DNA from: Bradyrhizobium sp. RP6
GTDB taxonomy: Bacteria; Pseudomonadota; Alphaproteobacteria; Rhizobiales; Xanthobacteraceae
Assembly (NCBI RefSeq): GCF_003837805.1
Contig: NZ_RQIT01000032.1
Coordinates: 1-64,000, forward strand
DNA length: 64,000 bases
Direction: 5' to 3'
The position numbers and the translations under genes are program-made. The notes beneath the pieces were generated by a model. The model was not told where the DNA came from. It saw only the letters and a program-made list of their open reading frames with translations, and searched no databases. Position 1 is the stretch's first letter. Each line of letters opens with the position of its first letter. Of the stretch, positions 44,874 through 53,820 are shown in pieces.

Positions 44874-45851
44874 TTACTCTCCAGTCCTCCGCTTGAAGGG
44901 GTTGTCTTCACTGGCGACTCGATAGCTTTCCAAATTGCCGCCCAGGAACAAGCGCTCTGTCTCACTAGTTGGCGTTCTGCCAAGCGAACACATCAAATCC
45001 ACATCCGCATCGATGTTGTCGCTATCCTCCACATTCATTGCAAGGCCAATACTGCTCAGTACGTCGTCGGGCGTCCAGACCGCAGACTTCGGGACGACGT
45101 AGGTATGCAGCTTGTCGGCATTGTTTGCGATCGCTCTCGCCCAGTGGTCTCGGGAGACGCTGAGTTTCGAAGGGTCTTCGACCAACGACACGAATGGAGA
45201 AGCGGTCTTACCGCGCATATGCCATCCAGCCTGGCGTGCCAGGTCCAGGGGATATCGCTCCAGAGGATCTCCAATGGAAGAATGATCGCGCGCCGTGTTA
45301 CGGACGTGTGATATTGCAGATGTGGTGGCTTCCGTGCGCGGTTTGCAATCGCTGTCCTGGTTCTGGAAACGATGCAGCTTGAGATATGTCGATGCCGCTA
45401 TATTTTCGAAAATGCGATCCCGGTCGACACCGTTGTCCCCCGCTGGCGCCCATCGCGCTGACTGGTTTTCGGCGAGGGCGATCTCGTTCTTGAGCTCTTG
45501 GAGCGTGGCGCCCATTAGCGTTGCCGCAAGCTGGGCGCGCGCGCCGACAAATGATGGGGCTGGATAGCGACTGGTTTCCGAGGCCGCGCCGCCTGGCGCA
45601 GACGAGGAGCGGGCGGTAGCGGAATTTGCCGCTAAGGGGGGTGAAGCCGAGGTTGAATAGACCGAGTCTACGTCGTCTAGATTCAAGTCATTCAAGTGCT
45701 GCTCGAAGCTTGCTTGATCGTCTGAACTGTGCGCCGATGCGCTGATCTGGGTGTTAAGCTCGTCTTGTGGCCCGTGGACCCGGTGCGGCTCCTGTAGCGG
45801 GTTGTGAACCTCAAAGGGAGTGTCTGCGGCATTTCCTGTATCAACATTCAT
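44874..45851 (-). CDS. Candidate type III effector, ADP-ribosyltransferase-like (paralog 1)
   Basis: A 325-residue protein. After a disordered leader of about 100 residues comes a folded region shared with the gene at 51299-52207: SFVGARAQLAATLMGATLQE, LKLHRFQNQDSDCKP, WHMRGKTASPFVSLVEDPSK, KLHTYVVPKSAVWTPDDVLS and SETERLFLGGNL. The conserved Arg (LHRFQN), the SPFVSL strand and the ExE before LFLGGNL recall the R-S-E residues of pertussis/cholera-like mono-ADP-ribosyltransferases. That family call is my inference. NopP, of like size, is an alternative I cannot exclude. The ATG at 45851 follows GGGAGAG; a tts box lies 35-70 bp upstream. Confidence 0.65.
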   Translation of the reverse strand: MNVDTGNAADTPFEVHNPLQEPHRVHGPQDELNTQISASAHSSDDQASFEQHLNDLNLDDVDSVYSTSASPPLAANSATARSSSAPGGAASETSRYPAPSFVGARAQLAATLMGATLQELKNEIALAENQSARWAPAGDNGVDRDRIFENIAASTYLKLHRFQNQDSDCKPRTEATTSAISHVRNTARDHSSIGDPLERYPLDLARQAGWHMRGKTASPFVSLVEDPSKLSVSRDHWARAIANNADKLHTYVVPKSAVWTPDDVLSSIGLAMNVEDSDNIDADVDLMCSLGRTPTSETERLFLGGNLESYRVASEDNPFKRRTGE

Positions 45852-45884
45852 CTCTCTCTCCCTTCGAAGTGCAGGCGGTCGGCG

Positions 45885-45918
45885 TAGTTGTTGCAGGTGC
45901 AGCTTTCGAGAAGCTGAC
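45885..45918 (-). promoter_or_regulatory. tts box of effector paralog 1
   Basis: Minus strand GTCAGCTTCTCGAAAGCTGC with a CAACTAC end, one of the best matches to the box in this window. Confidence 0.88.
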
Positions 45919-46544
45919 CGACCAGGAAGGAGGTCATTTAGCTTTGGAAAGGGTCGAATAGAGTCAGTCAACGAGGCGAACGGTCAGCTGCACGGAAGCC
46001 GCGGGAGGCGACGTACCACGATACCGTGCTGCCTTGTGCCCTCCGGCATTGGTGTTCGATCAGCCGAGATCGGCGCCGCTGAGTGAGCTTTTTCGGACCG
46101 CCGCGCCAGGTTCGCTCCACTACCTCATGCGGACGCTTCATCCAGGGAGACGGTCCTTGCACAGCAAGACGGACGGACTGGCGCTTGCGGCTGGCCGAAT
46201 GTCTTTCGTAGATCGTCTCCTTATGCAGATGTGAGAACTGCATTCTCGCGCCCGTTAGGACTGCGATGGACAAGCGCAACCGGCTTCCGTTTTGTTGTTT
46301 CCAAGCGGAGGACGACGCTGGATCAAATCGTTGTAGTCGACGCGCGCGAAGCTAAGCCACTTCAGCAAACCTGACCTACGAGGTTGTGATGTCGGAATAG
46401 CCATCACAGCGACTTGCGCCTCGTTGCGACAGGCTGCTTTTGTACAGGCGCGAGCGCGCGTTGTGTCTGGAATCAGACAAAGGGCTTGCGAGCACGACGT
46501 CTTTAAAAGCGCAATTTGCGGTACTTATCGAGGGAGAAGAGCAT
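45919..46544. other. No recognisable gene
   Basis: Short overlapping frames. I see no clear promoter for the virK-like gene to the right. Confidence 0.35.
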
Positions 46545-46985
46545 ATGAAGTTTACTGGCCGAGCACTAACGATCCTGTTGTCCTTGCTTTCGGCCGCGAG
46601 CGTGAGCGCGCCGGCGAGAGCCGACGAGCCCTCGCCGAAATACACCGAGGTGCTCAGTGCCCTCCAGGCGGGGAAGAATGTAAAGCTCATACTGGACATG
46701 AGCCGCTGTACCACAGCGGAGGGTGGCAAGCCTGCGTCGGCGACGCAAGCCGGCCTGCTCATCAATGCATTCAGGGTAACCGTCCAGAACGGCATCAGCT
46801 TCGCCAATGCTCATCAAACGGTCGACAGCTCCGGACATGCCGTGACCGAGTACATCCGCCATAGCCTTAGCCGCGAGGGCAAGCTGACGGTGCGAGCCTC
46901 GAAACTTGTCGTCGGGACCACCGAACTCGTGAACCAGGGCGAATTCATCTGCGAACTGCCGGATGGCGCAAAGTTCATCTGGTAA
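46545..46985 (+). CDS. virK: VirK-family exported protein
   Basis: A 146-residue protein with a signal peptide (MKFTGRALTILLSLLSAASV, cleavage likely after ARA at about residue 24). The body is VirK-like: YTEVLSALQAGKNVKLILDM, SRCTTAEGGKPASATQAGLL, FRVTVQNGISFANAHQTVD, and a C-terminal EFICELPDGAKFIW. Two Cys (SRCT, FICE) could form a disulfide. The ATG at 46545 follows GGGAGAAGAG. VirK proteins occur near virulence and symbiosis secretion genes, and their role is not known. It is not linked to a tts box. Confidence 0.75.
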   Translation: MKFTGRALTILLSLLSAASVSAPARADEPSPKYTEVLSALQAGKNVKLILDMSRCTTAEGGKPASATQAGLLINAFRVTVQNGISFANAHQTVDSSGHAVTEYIRHSLSREGKLTVRASKLVVGTTELVNQGEFICELPDGAKFIW

Positions 46986-47487
46986 CGAAGAGCACAGAGC
47001 AGGGGGCGCTTCAAAGACTTGATCCTTTAATCGCGCGGACACCTTCGCACGGATACGGATCCTTTCGATCGTCAGGAACGATCAGAGTGTTTCTGACGGT
47101 CGTTTCGTCGGGCGAGGATCAAGTTGCACGAACTTGCTGCTCAGGTAACTCATGAGGGCCGCCGATCTAGATTCGATATCAGGGATTGGAAGATCGGCGG
47201 TTCAGCCAGTCGTCGGATGGGGGGAGCAAGGCTCTCACTTGAACGCTTCAGATGAACTCGCCAAGGACGCCCTCACGCAGTCTGCGGTCATCGTAAGAAC
47301 ATTCCAAGTCGATCCAGCCGCGGGCTCGCGTTGATGACACTCGACCTAGGCGCCCAGGATGCGCTCGTATCCTTCATCCGCCTCTTTTGGGGTCCTTCAC
47401 CTTGAAATCTCAGTCCTGCCGAATGCAGCCACAAGGTGATTGAACCATCCCGCTTAAGATCATCTGGGCTGGCCGCTATGGGTTTGC
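46986..47487. other. No recognisable gene
   Basis: Short frames only. I see no domain. Confidence 0.35.
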
Positions 47488-47665
47488 TCACCGCTCGTAA
47501 ACTGCGTTCGCGCGCAGATCGAAGCTCTCTGAGCAAACGATCCGTGGTTTCGGCAGCTTGAGCAACTGCTCGAGGTGCCGACGAGCACCTCGTTCAGCCA
47601 AATTGCGCGCCAACGGAAGAGCTGAGCGCGGCCATCGGTTAGGCTGATCGCGTTGTATCGATCCA
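47488..47665 (-). pseudogene. N-terminal remnant of a tts-box-driven effector
   Basis: A frame starts MDRYNAISLTDGRAQ, like the MDRFNTINPADRE start of the 813-residue effector. It lies just downstream of a tts box. After about 15 residues the frame shifts (LPLARNLAERGARRHLEQLL) and it stops at 47488 (FDLRANAVYER). I infer a truncated relative of that effector, possibly cut during insertion of the IS256 element to the right. Confidence 0.55.
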
Positions 47666-47694
47666 TTCTGCGGTCGGCGGGCATGGCTACCTCG

Positions 47695-47730
47695 TTCTAT
47701 CGCTACCATGTTAGCTTCGCAAAAGCTGAC
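47695..47730 (-). promoter_or_regulatory. tts box of the effector remnant
   Basis: Minus strand GTCAGCTTTTGCGAAGCTAA: GTCAGCTTTT and AAGCT are kept, with one insertion-like change in the middle. It lies 30-60 bp from the remnant's ATG. Confidence 0.65.
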
Positions 47731-47853
47731 CTGGCCAGGCGGAAACCTAGAATGAATAGTGGGCAAGGGTCGTTCCAACCCGCGGATAAGTGCGGCGAAC
47801 TTCAGAGACGATACAGGGTTGGGCTGAACTCTCATGTTTCCAAGCGGGTCGTG

Positions 47854-49264
47854 TCCCCGGTGATGGTGTAGCTCGGTAGAGCAAAGCCGTCCGCACGCGC
47901 GCCCTCCCATGGCGCCGTAGCGGGCGGGCGGCTTTGCGGTGGTCACCGGCAGTTCGCCGGTAGGGTCGGGTTGCTGACACCAACCTGATTCGAGGAACCA
48001 CCGATGACCGATGAGATGATGAACCTCCGCACGCTCGTGGAGAAGACCCCCGATGCGGATCTGCTGCGCGAGATGATCGGCTTTGCTGCCCAGCGCCTGA
48101 TGGAGCTGGAAGTGGAAGGCCAGACCGGGGCCGCCTACGGCGAGAAGAACCCCGAGCGTCTGGCGCAGCGCAACGGCTACCGCGACCGGACCTGGGAGAC
48201 CCGCGCCGGCACGGTCGAGCTGCGCATTCCCAAGCTGCGCAAAGGCTCCTACTTCCCCGGCTTTCTGGAGCCGCGCCGGATGGCCGAGAAGGCGCTCACC
48301 GCCGTGGTGCAGGAAGCTTATGTGCAGGGCGTCTCGACCCGCTCCGTCGACGATCTGGTGCAGGCGATGGGCATGAGCGGCATCTCCAAGAGCCAGGTCT
48401 CGCGGCTGTGCGCGGAGATCGATGACAAGGTGAAGGCGTTCCTCGCTCGCCCGATCGAGGGCGATTGGCCCTATCTGTGGATCGACGCCACCTACGTGAA
48501 GGTGCGCCAGCAGGGGCGCATCGTGTCGGTCGCGGTGATCGTCGCGGTCGGCGTCAACAGCGATGGCCGGCGCGAAGTTCTCGGCATGGACATTGGTCCC
48601 TCGGAGGCCGAGACATTCTGGACGGCGTTCCTGCGCAAGCTCGCCCGCCGCGGCCTGCGCGGCGTCAAGCTGGTCGTCTCCGACGCCCACGAGGGCATCA
48701 AGGCGACCGTCGCCAAGGTGCTCAACGCCAGTTGGCAGCGTTGCCGCGTGCACTTCATGCGCAACGCGCTGGCCCATGCCGGCAAAAGTGGACGGCGTGT
48801 CGTCTCCGCCTTCATCGCCACTGCGTTTGCCCAGGACGATGCCGAGGCCGCACGAGCGCAATGGCGGAAGGTCGCCGATCAGCTCCGCCCCAAGCTACCC
48901 AAGCTCGCCGGCTTCCTCGACGAGGCCGAGACCGATGTGCTGGCCTACATGACGTTCCCGCCGCAGCACCGCACCAAGCTGCACTCGACCAACCCGATCG
49001 AGCGCCTCAACGGCGAGATCAAGCGCCGGACCGAGGTCGTCGGCATCTTCCCCAATGAGGACGCTATCGTCCGCCTCATCGGCGCGATCCTGCTCGAACA
49101 GAATGATGAATGGGCCGTCCAGCGCGCCCGTTACATGACGCTGGAAACCATCGCGCCGTCGAGCGATGATCCAACCGTCAGCCTCCCGGCTATCGCCAGC
49201 TGACCAGTCCGGCTTTTGCCGGCGAACGCGGTGTCCCACCGCCAGTTACACCACGCTCAGGGAG
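47854..49264 (+). mobile_element. IS256-family insertion sequence
   Basis: About 1411 bp with imperfect inverted ends: left TCCCCGGTGATGGTGTAGCT, right (reverse complement) TCCCTGAGCGTGGTGTAACT. It encodes one IS256 transposase. A target duplication could not be read, because a group II intron adjoins the right end. Sequence 5' of the transposase holds a GC-rich inverted repeat (near 47900-47940). Confidence 0.75.
48004..49203 (+). CDS. IS256-family transposase
   Basis: A 399-residue transposase. The N-terminal part has GKNPERLAQRNGYRDR-type and RAGTVELRIPKLRKGSYFPG motifs. The catalytic core has LWIDATYVKVRQQGRIVSVA, LVVSDAHEGIKATVAKVLNA, WQRCRVHFMRNALAH and TNPIERLNGEIKRRTEVVGI, the acidic triad region of the family. 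It starts at the ATG at 48004 directly after an AGGAACCACCG sequence. The frame is intact. Confidence 0.97.
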   Translation: MTDEMMNLRTLVEKTPDADLLREMIGFAAQRLMELEVEGQTGAAYGEKNPERLAQRNGYRDRTWETRAGTVELRIPKLRKGSYFPGFLEPRRMAEKALTAVVQEAYVQGVSTRSVDDLVQAMGMSGISKSQVSRLCAEIDDKVKAFLARPIEGDWPYLWIDATYVKVRQQGRIVSVAVIVAVGVNSDGRREVLGMDIGPSEAETFWTAFLRKLARRGLRGVKLVVSDAHEGIKATVAKVLNASWQRCRVHFMRNALAHAGKSGRRVVSAFIATAFAQDDAEAARAQWRKVADQLRPKLPKLAGFLDEAETDVLAYMTFPPQHRTKLHSTNPIERLNGEIKRRTEVVGIFPNEDAIVRLIGAILLEQNDEWAVQRARYMTLETIAPSSDDPTVSLPAIAS

Positions 49265-49688
49265 TACGTCATGCCAAGCTGATGATTGCTTGTGGGTGCA
49301 AGTCCCATCCGGCCAAAGCTGTAGCAGGCAAGCCGGGACCGAGTCTTGCGGGCGTCGCGGCAACGCGGGGTCTGAAGTGTAGACAGGAGCCATGCGGGGT
49401 GCGGGAATGAGCCTCGAAAGGTGGATGTTCGCGGAGGCCGAGTGTGTTCCCTAGTCACGAAGGCTGCATGAGCATCGTCGTTATGCGAGACGATGTCGCT
49501 CCGTCGGGGTCGATGGCCGCATCACGTATGGAAGGCAATCATCGGAACATGAGAGGCCCGACCGGGTCCATTGGATTGGTCTCCAGTGGGGGACAGCGGC
49601 AAGGCACTGCCAGAGCCGTTGTCCGAGCTGAGGTCGGGAGTCGGACTGGTCCATACTACCTGTGAAGTCGTCGAAGGTAACGAGACGG

Positions 49689-51071
49689 ATGGAGGGAAGG
49701 GACCAGCCCGAGGGGAGCCTGCGCGAGGAGGCCAGGGTCCGGACGCAGAGCCGGGTTGCCTTGCCGCCGAACCTCAAGCGGGTGAACGCGGCAGCCAAGC
49801 AAGCTGCCCAAACCCGATTCACTGCCCTGCTGCACCATGTCGACGAAGACGCTCTTCTTCGGGCGTTTCGACGACAAAAGCGGCAGGCCAGCGCGGGGGT
49901 CGATGGGGTGACGGTGGCGAAGTACGAAGAGAGGCTGACGGATAACCTCCGCGACCTCTGCGGACGGGTCCACTCCGGTCGTTACCGGCCACAGCCGGTG
50001 CGGCGCGTCTACATCCCCAAAGCCGATGGCGGTAAGCGGCCTCTCGGCGTGCCGGCGCTAGAGGACAAGATTGTCCAAAGCGCGGTGGCCGAGGTGCTGA
50101 GCGCCGTCTACGAGGCCGACTTCCTCGGGTTCTCCTACGGCTTCCGGCCGGGGCGGAATCCTCACATGGCGCTTGATGCCCTGCATACGGCGATCATGAG
50201 CCAGCATGTGAACTGGGTGCTCGATGCCGACATACGCAGCTTCTTCGACTCGGTCGACCACGAGTGGCTATTGCGGATGCTGGCACACAGGATCGCCGAT
50301 CCTCGCATCTTGCGGCTCATCGGGCTGTGGCTGCGAGCTGGCGTTCTTGAGAGCGGCGAGAAGCAAGAGACGGACAGGGGCACGCCGCAAGGGGCAGGCA
50401 TCAGCCCGCTCCTTGCCAACGTCTTCCTGCACTACATCCTCGATCTCTGGGTCCAGAAATGGCGTCGTCGCCGCGCACGCGGTCGTATCGTGATCGTGCG
50501 CTACGCGGACGACTTCGTCATGGGCTTCGAGAACAAGGCAGATGCGCAGGAAATGCTCTTGGCCCTCAAGGCGCGGCTGGCCAGCTTCGGCCTGACGCTC
50601 CATGAGGACAAGACGCGGCTGATCGAGTTTGGCCGGTTCGCGGCCGTCTCGCGTCAGCGGCGGGGCGAGCGGCGGCCAGAGACCTTCGCCTTCCTCGGCT
50701 TCACCCACTACTGCGGGCGGACCCGAGATGGCCGGTTCATCGTGAAGCACAAGACGGAAGGGAAACGCCTGACGCGCAAGCTGACGGCGTTGCGCCAGGA
50801 GGCCTGGCGGCTCATGCACGCGCCACTGGCCACGCAGCACGAGTGGTTCGCCGCCGTGCTGCGCGGGCACTATGGCTATTATGGCAGGCCGCACAATTAT
50901 CCAGCGCTCAACGGCTTCTACCGCGAAGTGCGTCGGACCTGGCTGCGTTGTCTGAGACGGCGTAGCCAGAAAAGTCGGCGCATGGGCTGGCCGGAGTTCG
51001 AGACCCTGACGGCACGCTTCCGCCTGCCAACTCCACGCATCACTCGCACATGGGCGCAGGCGCGGATATGA
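49689..51071 (+). CDS. ltrA: Group II intron reverse transcriptase/maturase
   Basis: The protein of about 460 residues has RT motifs AGVDGVTVAKYEERL, GVPALEDKIVQSAVAEVLSA, GFSYGFRPGRNPHMALDAL, VLDADIRSFFDSVDHEWLLR, GTPQGAGISPLLANVFLHYI and the canonical RYADDFVMGF. The X domain follows (GHYGYYGRPHNYPALNGFYR; RRRSQKSRRMGW). It is clearly unlike the maturase at 638-1933, so the window has two intron lineages. An upstream GTG at 49662 is possible. No HNH domain is seen. The frame is intact. Confidence 0.92.
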   Translation: MEGRDQPEGSLREEARVRTQSRVALPPNLKRVNAAAKQAAQTRFTALLHHVDEDALLRAFRRQKRQASAGVDGVTVAKYEERLTDNLRDLCGRVHSGRYRPQPVRRVYIPKADGGKRPLGVPALEDKIVQSAVAEVLSAVYEADFLGFSYGFRPGRNPHMALDALHTAIMSQHVNWVLDADIRSFFDSVDHEWLLRMLAHRIADPRILRLIGLWLRAGVLESGEKQETDRGTPQGAGISPLLANVFLHYILDLWVQKWRRRRARGRIVIVRYADDFVMGFENKADAQEMLLALKARLASFGLTLHEDKTRLIEFGRFAAVSRQRRGERRPETFAFLGFTHYCGRTRDGRFIVKHKTEGKRLTRKLTALRQEAWRLMHAPLATQHEWFAAVLRGHYGYYGRPHNYPALNGFYREVRRTWLRCLRRRSQKSRRMGWPEFETLTARFRLPTPRITRTWAQARI

Positions 51072-51090
51072 CGCGGGTTACCCTCGGGAA

Positions 51091-51125
51091 GAGCCGGGTG
51101 CGGGAAAGCCGCCTGCCCGGATCTG
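51091..51125 (+). ncRNA. Group II intron domain V
   Basis: GAGCCGGGTGCGGGAAAGCC with its complement to GCCCGGATCTG forms the short catalytic hairpin 20 nt after the maturase stop. Confidence 0.65.
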
Positions 51126-51298
51126 TGAGGGCAAAGCCAAATGGCCGAGCTACTCGACCACGATCTCCAAGCGCGGTACGCGGCCAGTCCCCCGCGCTGG
51201 CCAGTTGGGCCGGAGTATTATTGGTAGCGTGAAACGCTACTGTTTGATTTCTCCGAGCGTCGTAAAAGGCAAGTCACCCTTTCCGAGGCCTGTACCAC

Positions 51299-52207
51299 TC
51301 AGTCGTTTGTTCCTGACGTTTTGTATGGATTAGATGCGCTAGCGGTCCGATAGTCATCCAGGTTCCCGCCGAGAAATAGTACCTCACGCTCCTCAGTTGG
51401 GGTATCGCTCACCCAAGCCAGAGCGGGTTCGTCATTCTCAGTCCCGTCCTCGAGAATACTGACGATGTCTTCCGCCGTCCATGTTGTGACTCTCGGGACC
51501 GTGTAGGTGTGCAACTCATTCGCGTTTTCCGCGATTGCTTTGGCGCCATACTCGTTGTCATCGTCCGGCGAAAGGAGCAGTTGTGAGGCCTCCTCAGACA
51601 GTGACACAAAAGGCGAAGAACTGGTACCTCCCCTCATGTGCTCTGCCGCTGTGCGACCCAGATCAAGTCGTTGGCCTCCCCAGATATTCCAGGGGGCGGC
51701 CTCATAACGCAAAGCCGCCATGGAACGCAAATGGGCCATCGCGCTTTGACGGTCCAACGCATTTGGCTTGCAATGGCTGGCGTGGTTTTGAAAGCGCTCC
51801 AGCTCCACGTATGACGATCCCACCACGTCATCGTAAACGCGGCCACTGTCCACGCGGTCGACTGACAATCCACTCGCTCGTGACCATTTTGCTGATCTTT
51901 GCGCAGCGAGTTCGATTTCTCTTCTGAGTTCCGCAATGTTAGCGCACGTCAGCGTTGCGGCAAGTTGAGCGCGTGTTCTGACAAAGGATGCAGCCGTGCA
52001 GCGTTCATTCTCCGGGATACCTTGCGCTCTCTTGTTACCGTCCGTTACCTTCCGGCTCGATCCGGCCCCAGGTGAAGCCAATGCTGCGAGGATTGGCTGA
52101 GACTCTCTAAGCCGCTGCTCAAAATCTGCTTGCGCTATCTCTTCCTGTTGAGGCTCGAGGTAATTCATCCGAGCCTCGGATCGGTTGACGTCCTCAAATG
52201 GGTCCAT
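51299..52207 (-). CDS. Candidate type III effector, ADP-ribosyltransferase-like (paralog 2)
   Basis: A 302-residue paralog of the gene at 44874-45851. Shared blocks are SFVRTRAQLAATLTCANIAE, ELERFQNHASHCKPNALDR, HMRGGTSSSPFVSLSEEASQ, ELHTYTVPRVTTWTAEDI and EEREVLFLGGNLDDYRTASA. The R (ERFQN), S (SPFVSL) and ExE (EREVLF) positions fit an R-S-E type mono-ADP-ribosyltransferase, as inferred for paralog 1. NopP is an alternative of similar size. The N-terminal 75 residues are divergent, probably the secretion leader. The ATG at 52207 follows AGGGAGA. A tts box lies about 225 bp upstream. Confidence 0.65.
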   Translation of the reverse strand: MDPFEDVNRSEARMNYLEPQQEEIAQADFEQRLRESQPILAALASPGAGSSRKVTDGNKRAQGIPENERCTAASFVRTRAQLAATLTCANIAELRREIELAAQRSAKWSRASGLSVDRVDSGRVYDDVVGSSYVELERFQNHASHCKPNALDRQSAMAHLRSMAALRYEAAPWNIWGGQRLDLGRTAAEHMRGGTSSSPFVSLSEEASQLLLSPDDDNEYGAKAIAENANELHTYTVPRVTTWTAEDIVSILEDGTENDEPALAWVSDTPTEEREVLFLGGNLDDYRTASASNPYKTSGTND

Positions 52208-52429
52208 GTCGGTCTCCCTTTGGTAGCCTTGTCACTATCATTCGTACGAAGTTGATCCGATAAGGATCAGAAACCGAGACGCCCGCAATGTCGATAAAAC
52301 GCACCGGCTCCGGTTCTCGAACCGATCGGTGTGTTGAGGGCATACGGGTCGGACTGACCGCCGATCCAAGTCATTCTTCTGTTCCAGAGCTTGGGCCATC
52401 AAGTCGGCCTGCCGTCCGGATAAAGATGC

Positions 52430-52465
52430 TGCGATGCTAGAAGGCTTAGCTGTCGAACAGCTGAC
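52430..52465 (-). promoter_or_regulatory. tts box of effector paralog 2
   Basis: Minus strand GTCAGCTGTTCGACAGCTAA, close to the core with two changes. Confidence 0.75.
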
Positions 52466-53403
52466 CAGACTCAGCGCTTGAAGAAAACGCGGGGTCCTTT
52501 CCGACTACCCCCGCGAGCCTGTTGTTCATGCAGAGCAGAGTTTGGGAGATACGGCCATCGTCGCTATCCGCTCCACGGCAGGGCCGTGTGAAGGTCCGGG
52601 GAGAAGCAGCGCGGCGGAAGCGCTGCTATCGGTGAGCTTGAGCGGCGTGGAGAAGTATGCCTGGGCCAGCTTGCATCGGCTCCGAGTGGATCTCCTTGAA
52701 ATGCTCGTCAAGGTGCTAGCTGGATCCGAACAGCTGAGTCTGGCCGCAGCCGTCGGGCTCGTGTCCGGGCCGGGGTGGCGTGAAGCTTATTCCTCTGTCG
52801 GGACTGCTGAAACGAGACCTCGCGTCGGTGCGCCGGGGCGCTGGCCGTAAAACAAGAGCCGGGCGTGCGATTTCGATTCGGGCATCCGCAACACATGGGT
52901 AATGGCTTAACTGACAACATTAAAACGCTGTGCGGCCGCGAGACGTTGAACTGCCAACCAGAGCTTGACTGGGCCACAAACGATTCGGGTGCATAGAACC
53001 CGCGGCGGCAAGAACTGGCGCACGGGCGCCTCAGTTCGGAAAAGAAAAACGGCGCGTTGACGCTTGCAGCCGATGCGCCACACAATGCACCACAACGTTG
53101 GTCGCGCCTTACAAACATATCGCCGCACAAGCCTTTTAGTGTGACCTGCAGGCGCAGCAGAACAAAAAGATCCAGGGCAATCTCCGCGGTCGGTCGTATC
53201 GGCCCCTCCTTGCCATCTCCGAACCCCGGCGCGGTTCCGGTCAAAGTAGCGATAGATCTCAGGCACCGACGCATGAAAATGTGACTAGCATCAGTCTTCT
53301 TGGGTCGATCCAAAGCGACCAGCCCGGATGGCCGAAGGAGGCGGCTCTTGGCGCTCCAAGGGTTGCATTTCTGTTGCTAGTGGCAGGACGGCGATGGCTT
53401 AGG
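52466..53403. other. No recognisable gene
   Basis: Short frames on both strands without a domain pattern. Confidence 0.35.
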
Positions 53404-53820
53404 TCAGAACGCCGGGGCTGCGGTCGTCCACCATGCTGGCGCGGAGCGTGTCGTCCGTGATCTTTCTCGCCGGAGGTGGCCGCAGACCTCGAGGCTAGCC
53501 AGACGGTTCGAACCGGCATTGATGAAGCTGATAGCCTGCGATTCATCACGAGAGGCGCGCCCGACCTCATCTGCCGGTAAGTGACGCGCTCCGATACCCA
53601 ACTGAGTGATTTCGTGAACGTTGATGCTCCGGGTGTTTGATGCTCCAGGGCCTTTGTGTTCACAAGTAACTGAGTCCCGTGCACATAGCGGGGCGCGCTC
53701 ACGAAGGCGGCCTCGGGGACGGCATTCTTCCAAAGTCGCGTCGGTCATCATACCGATGGAAAAAGCGAGAACATGCGGCGCCTGCAAGACAATCACGCGA
53801 AGATCCGCAGCATCCTCGAA
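53404..53820 (-). pseudogene. bioB: Possible biotin synthase (BioB) remnant
   Basis: The minus strand reads VLQAPHVLAFSIGMMTDATL, then after a gap ITQLGIGARHLPADEVGRAS and RDESQAISFINAGSN. The latter resembles the C-terminal ARxLMP...RxxxxDExQALxFxAGANS segment of BioB. The N-terminal 4Fe-4S CxxxCxxC motif is absent. Similarity is weak and the frame has internal gaps, so this may be another gene. Confidence 0.3.

Larger units (their letters stand above)
49265..51175 (+). mobile_element. Group II intron next to the IS256 element
   Basis: It starts near 49265 with GC-rich hairpins including TTGTGGGTGCAAGTCCCATC, carries a maturase at 49689-51071 and ends with a domain V hairpin at 51091-51125 (GAGCCGGGTGCGGGAAAGCC and partner). 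The exact ends are estimates. The intron adjoins the right end of the IS256 element, so either may have been inserted next to the other. Confidence 0.65.

Noticed and set aside
47488..48861. A long minus-strand frame running through the IS256 element
   Set aside because: It is antisense to the intact transposase and has no family pattern of its own beyond the short effector-like end.
52542..52850. A 102-residue plus-strand frame with a helical segment
   Set aside because: No ribosome site, no domain and a low-complexity start; may be chance.
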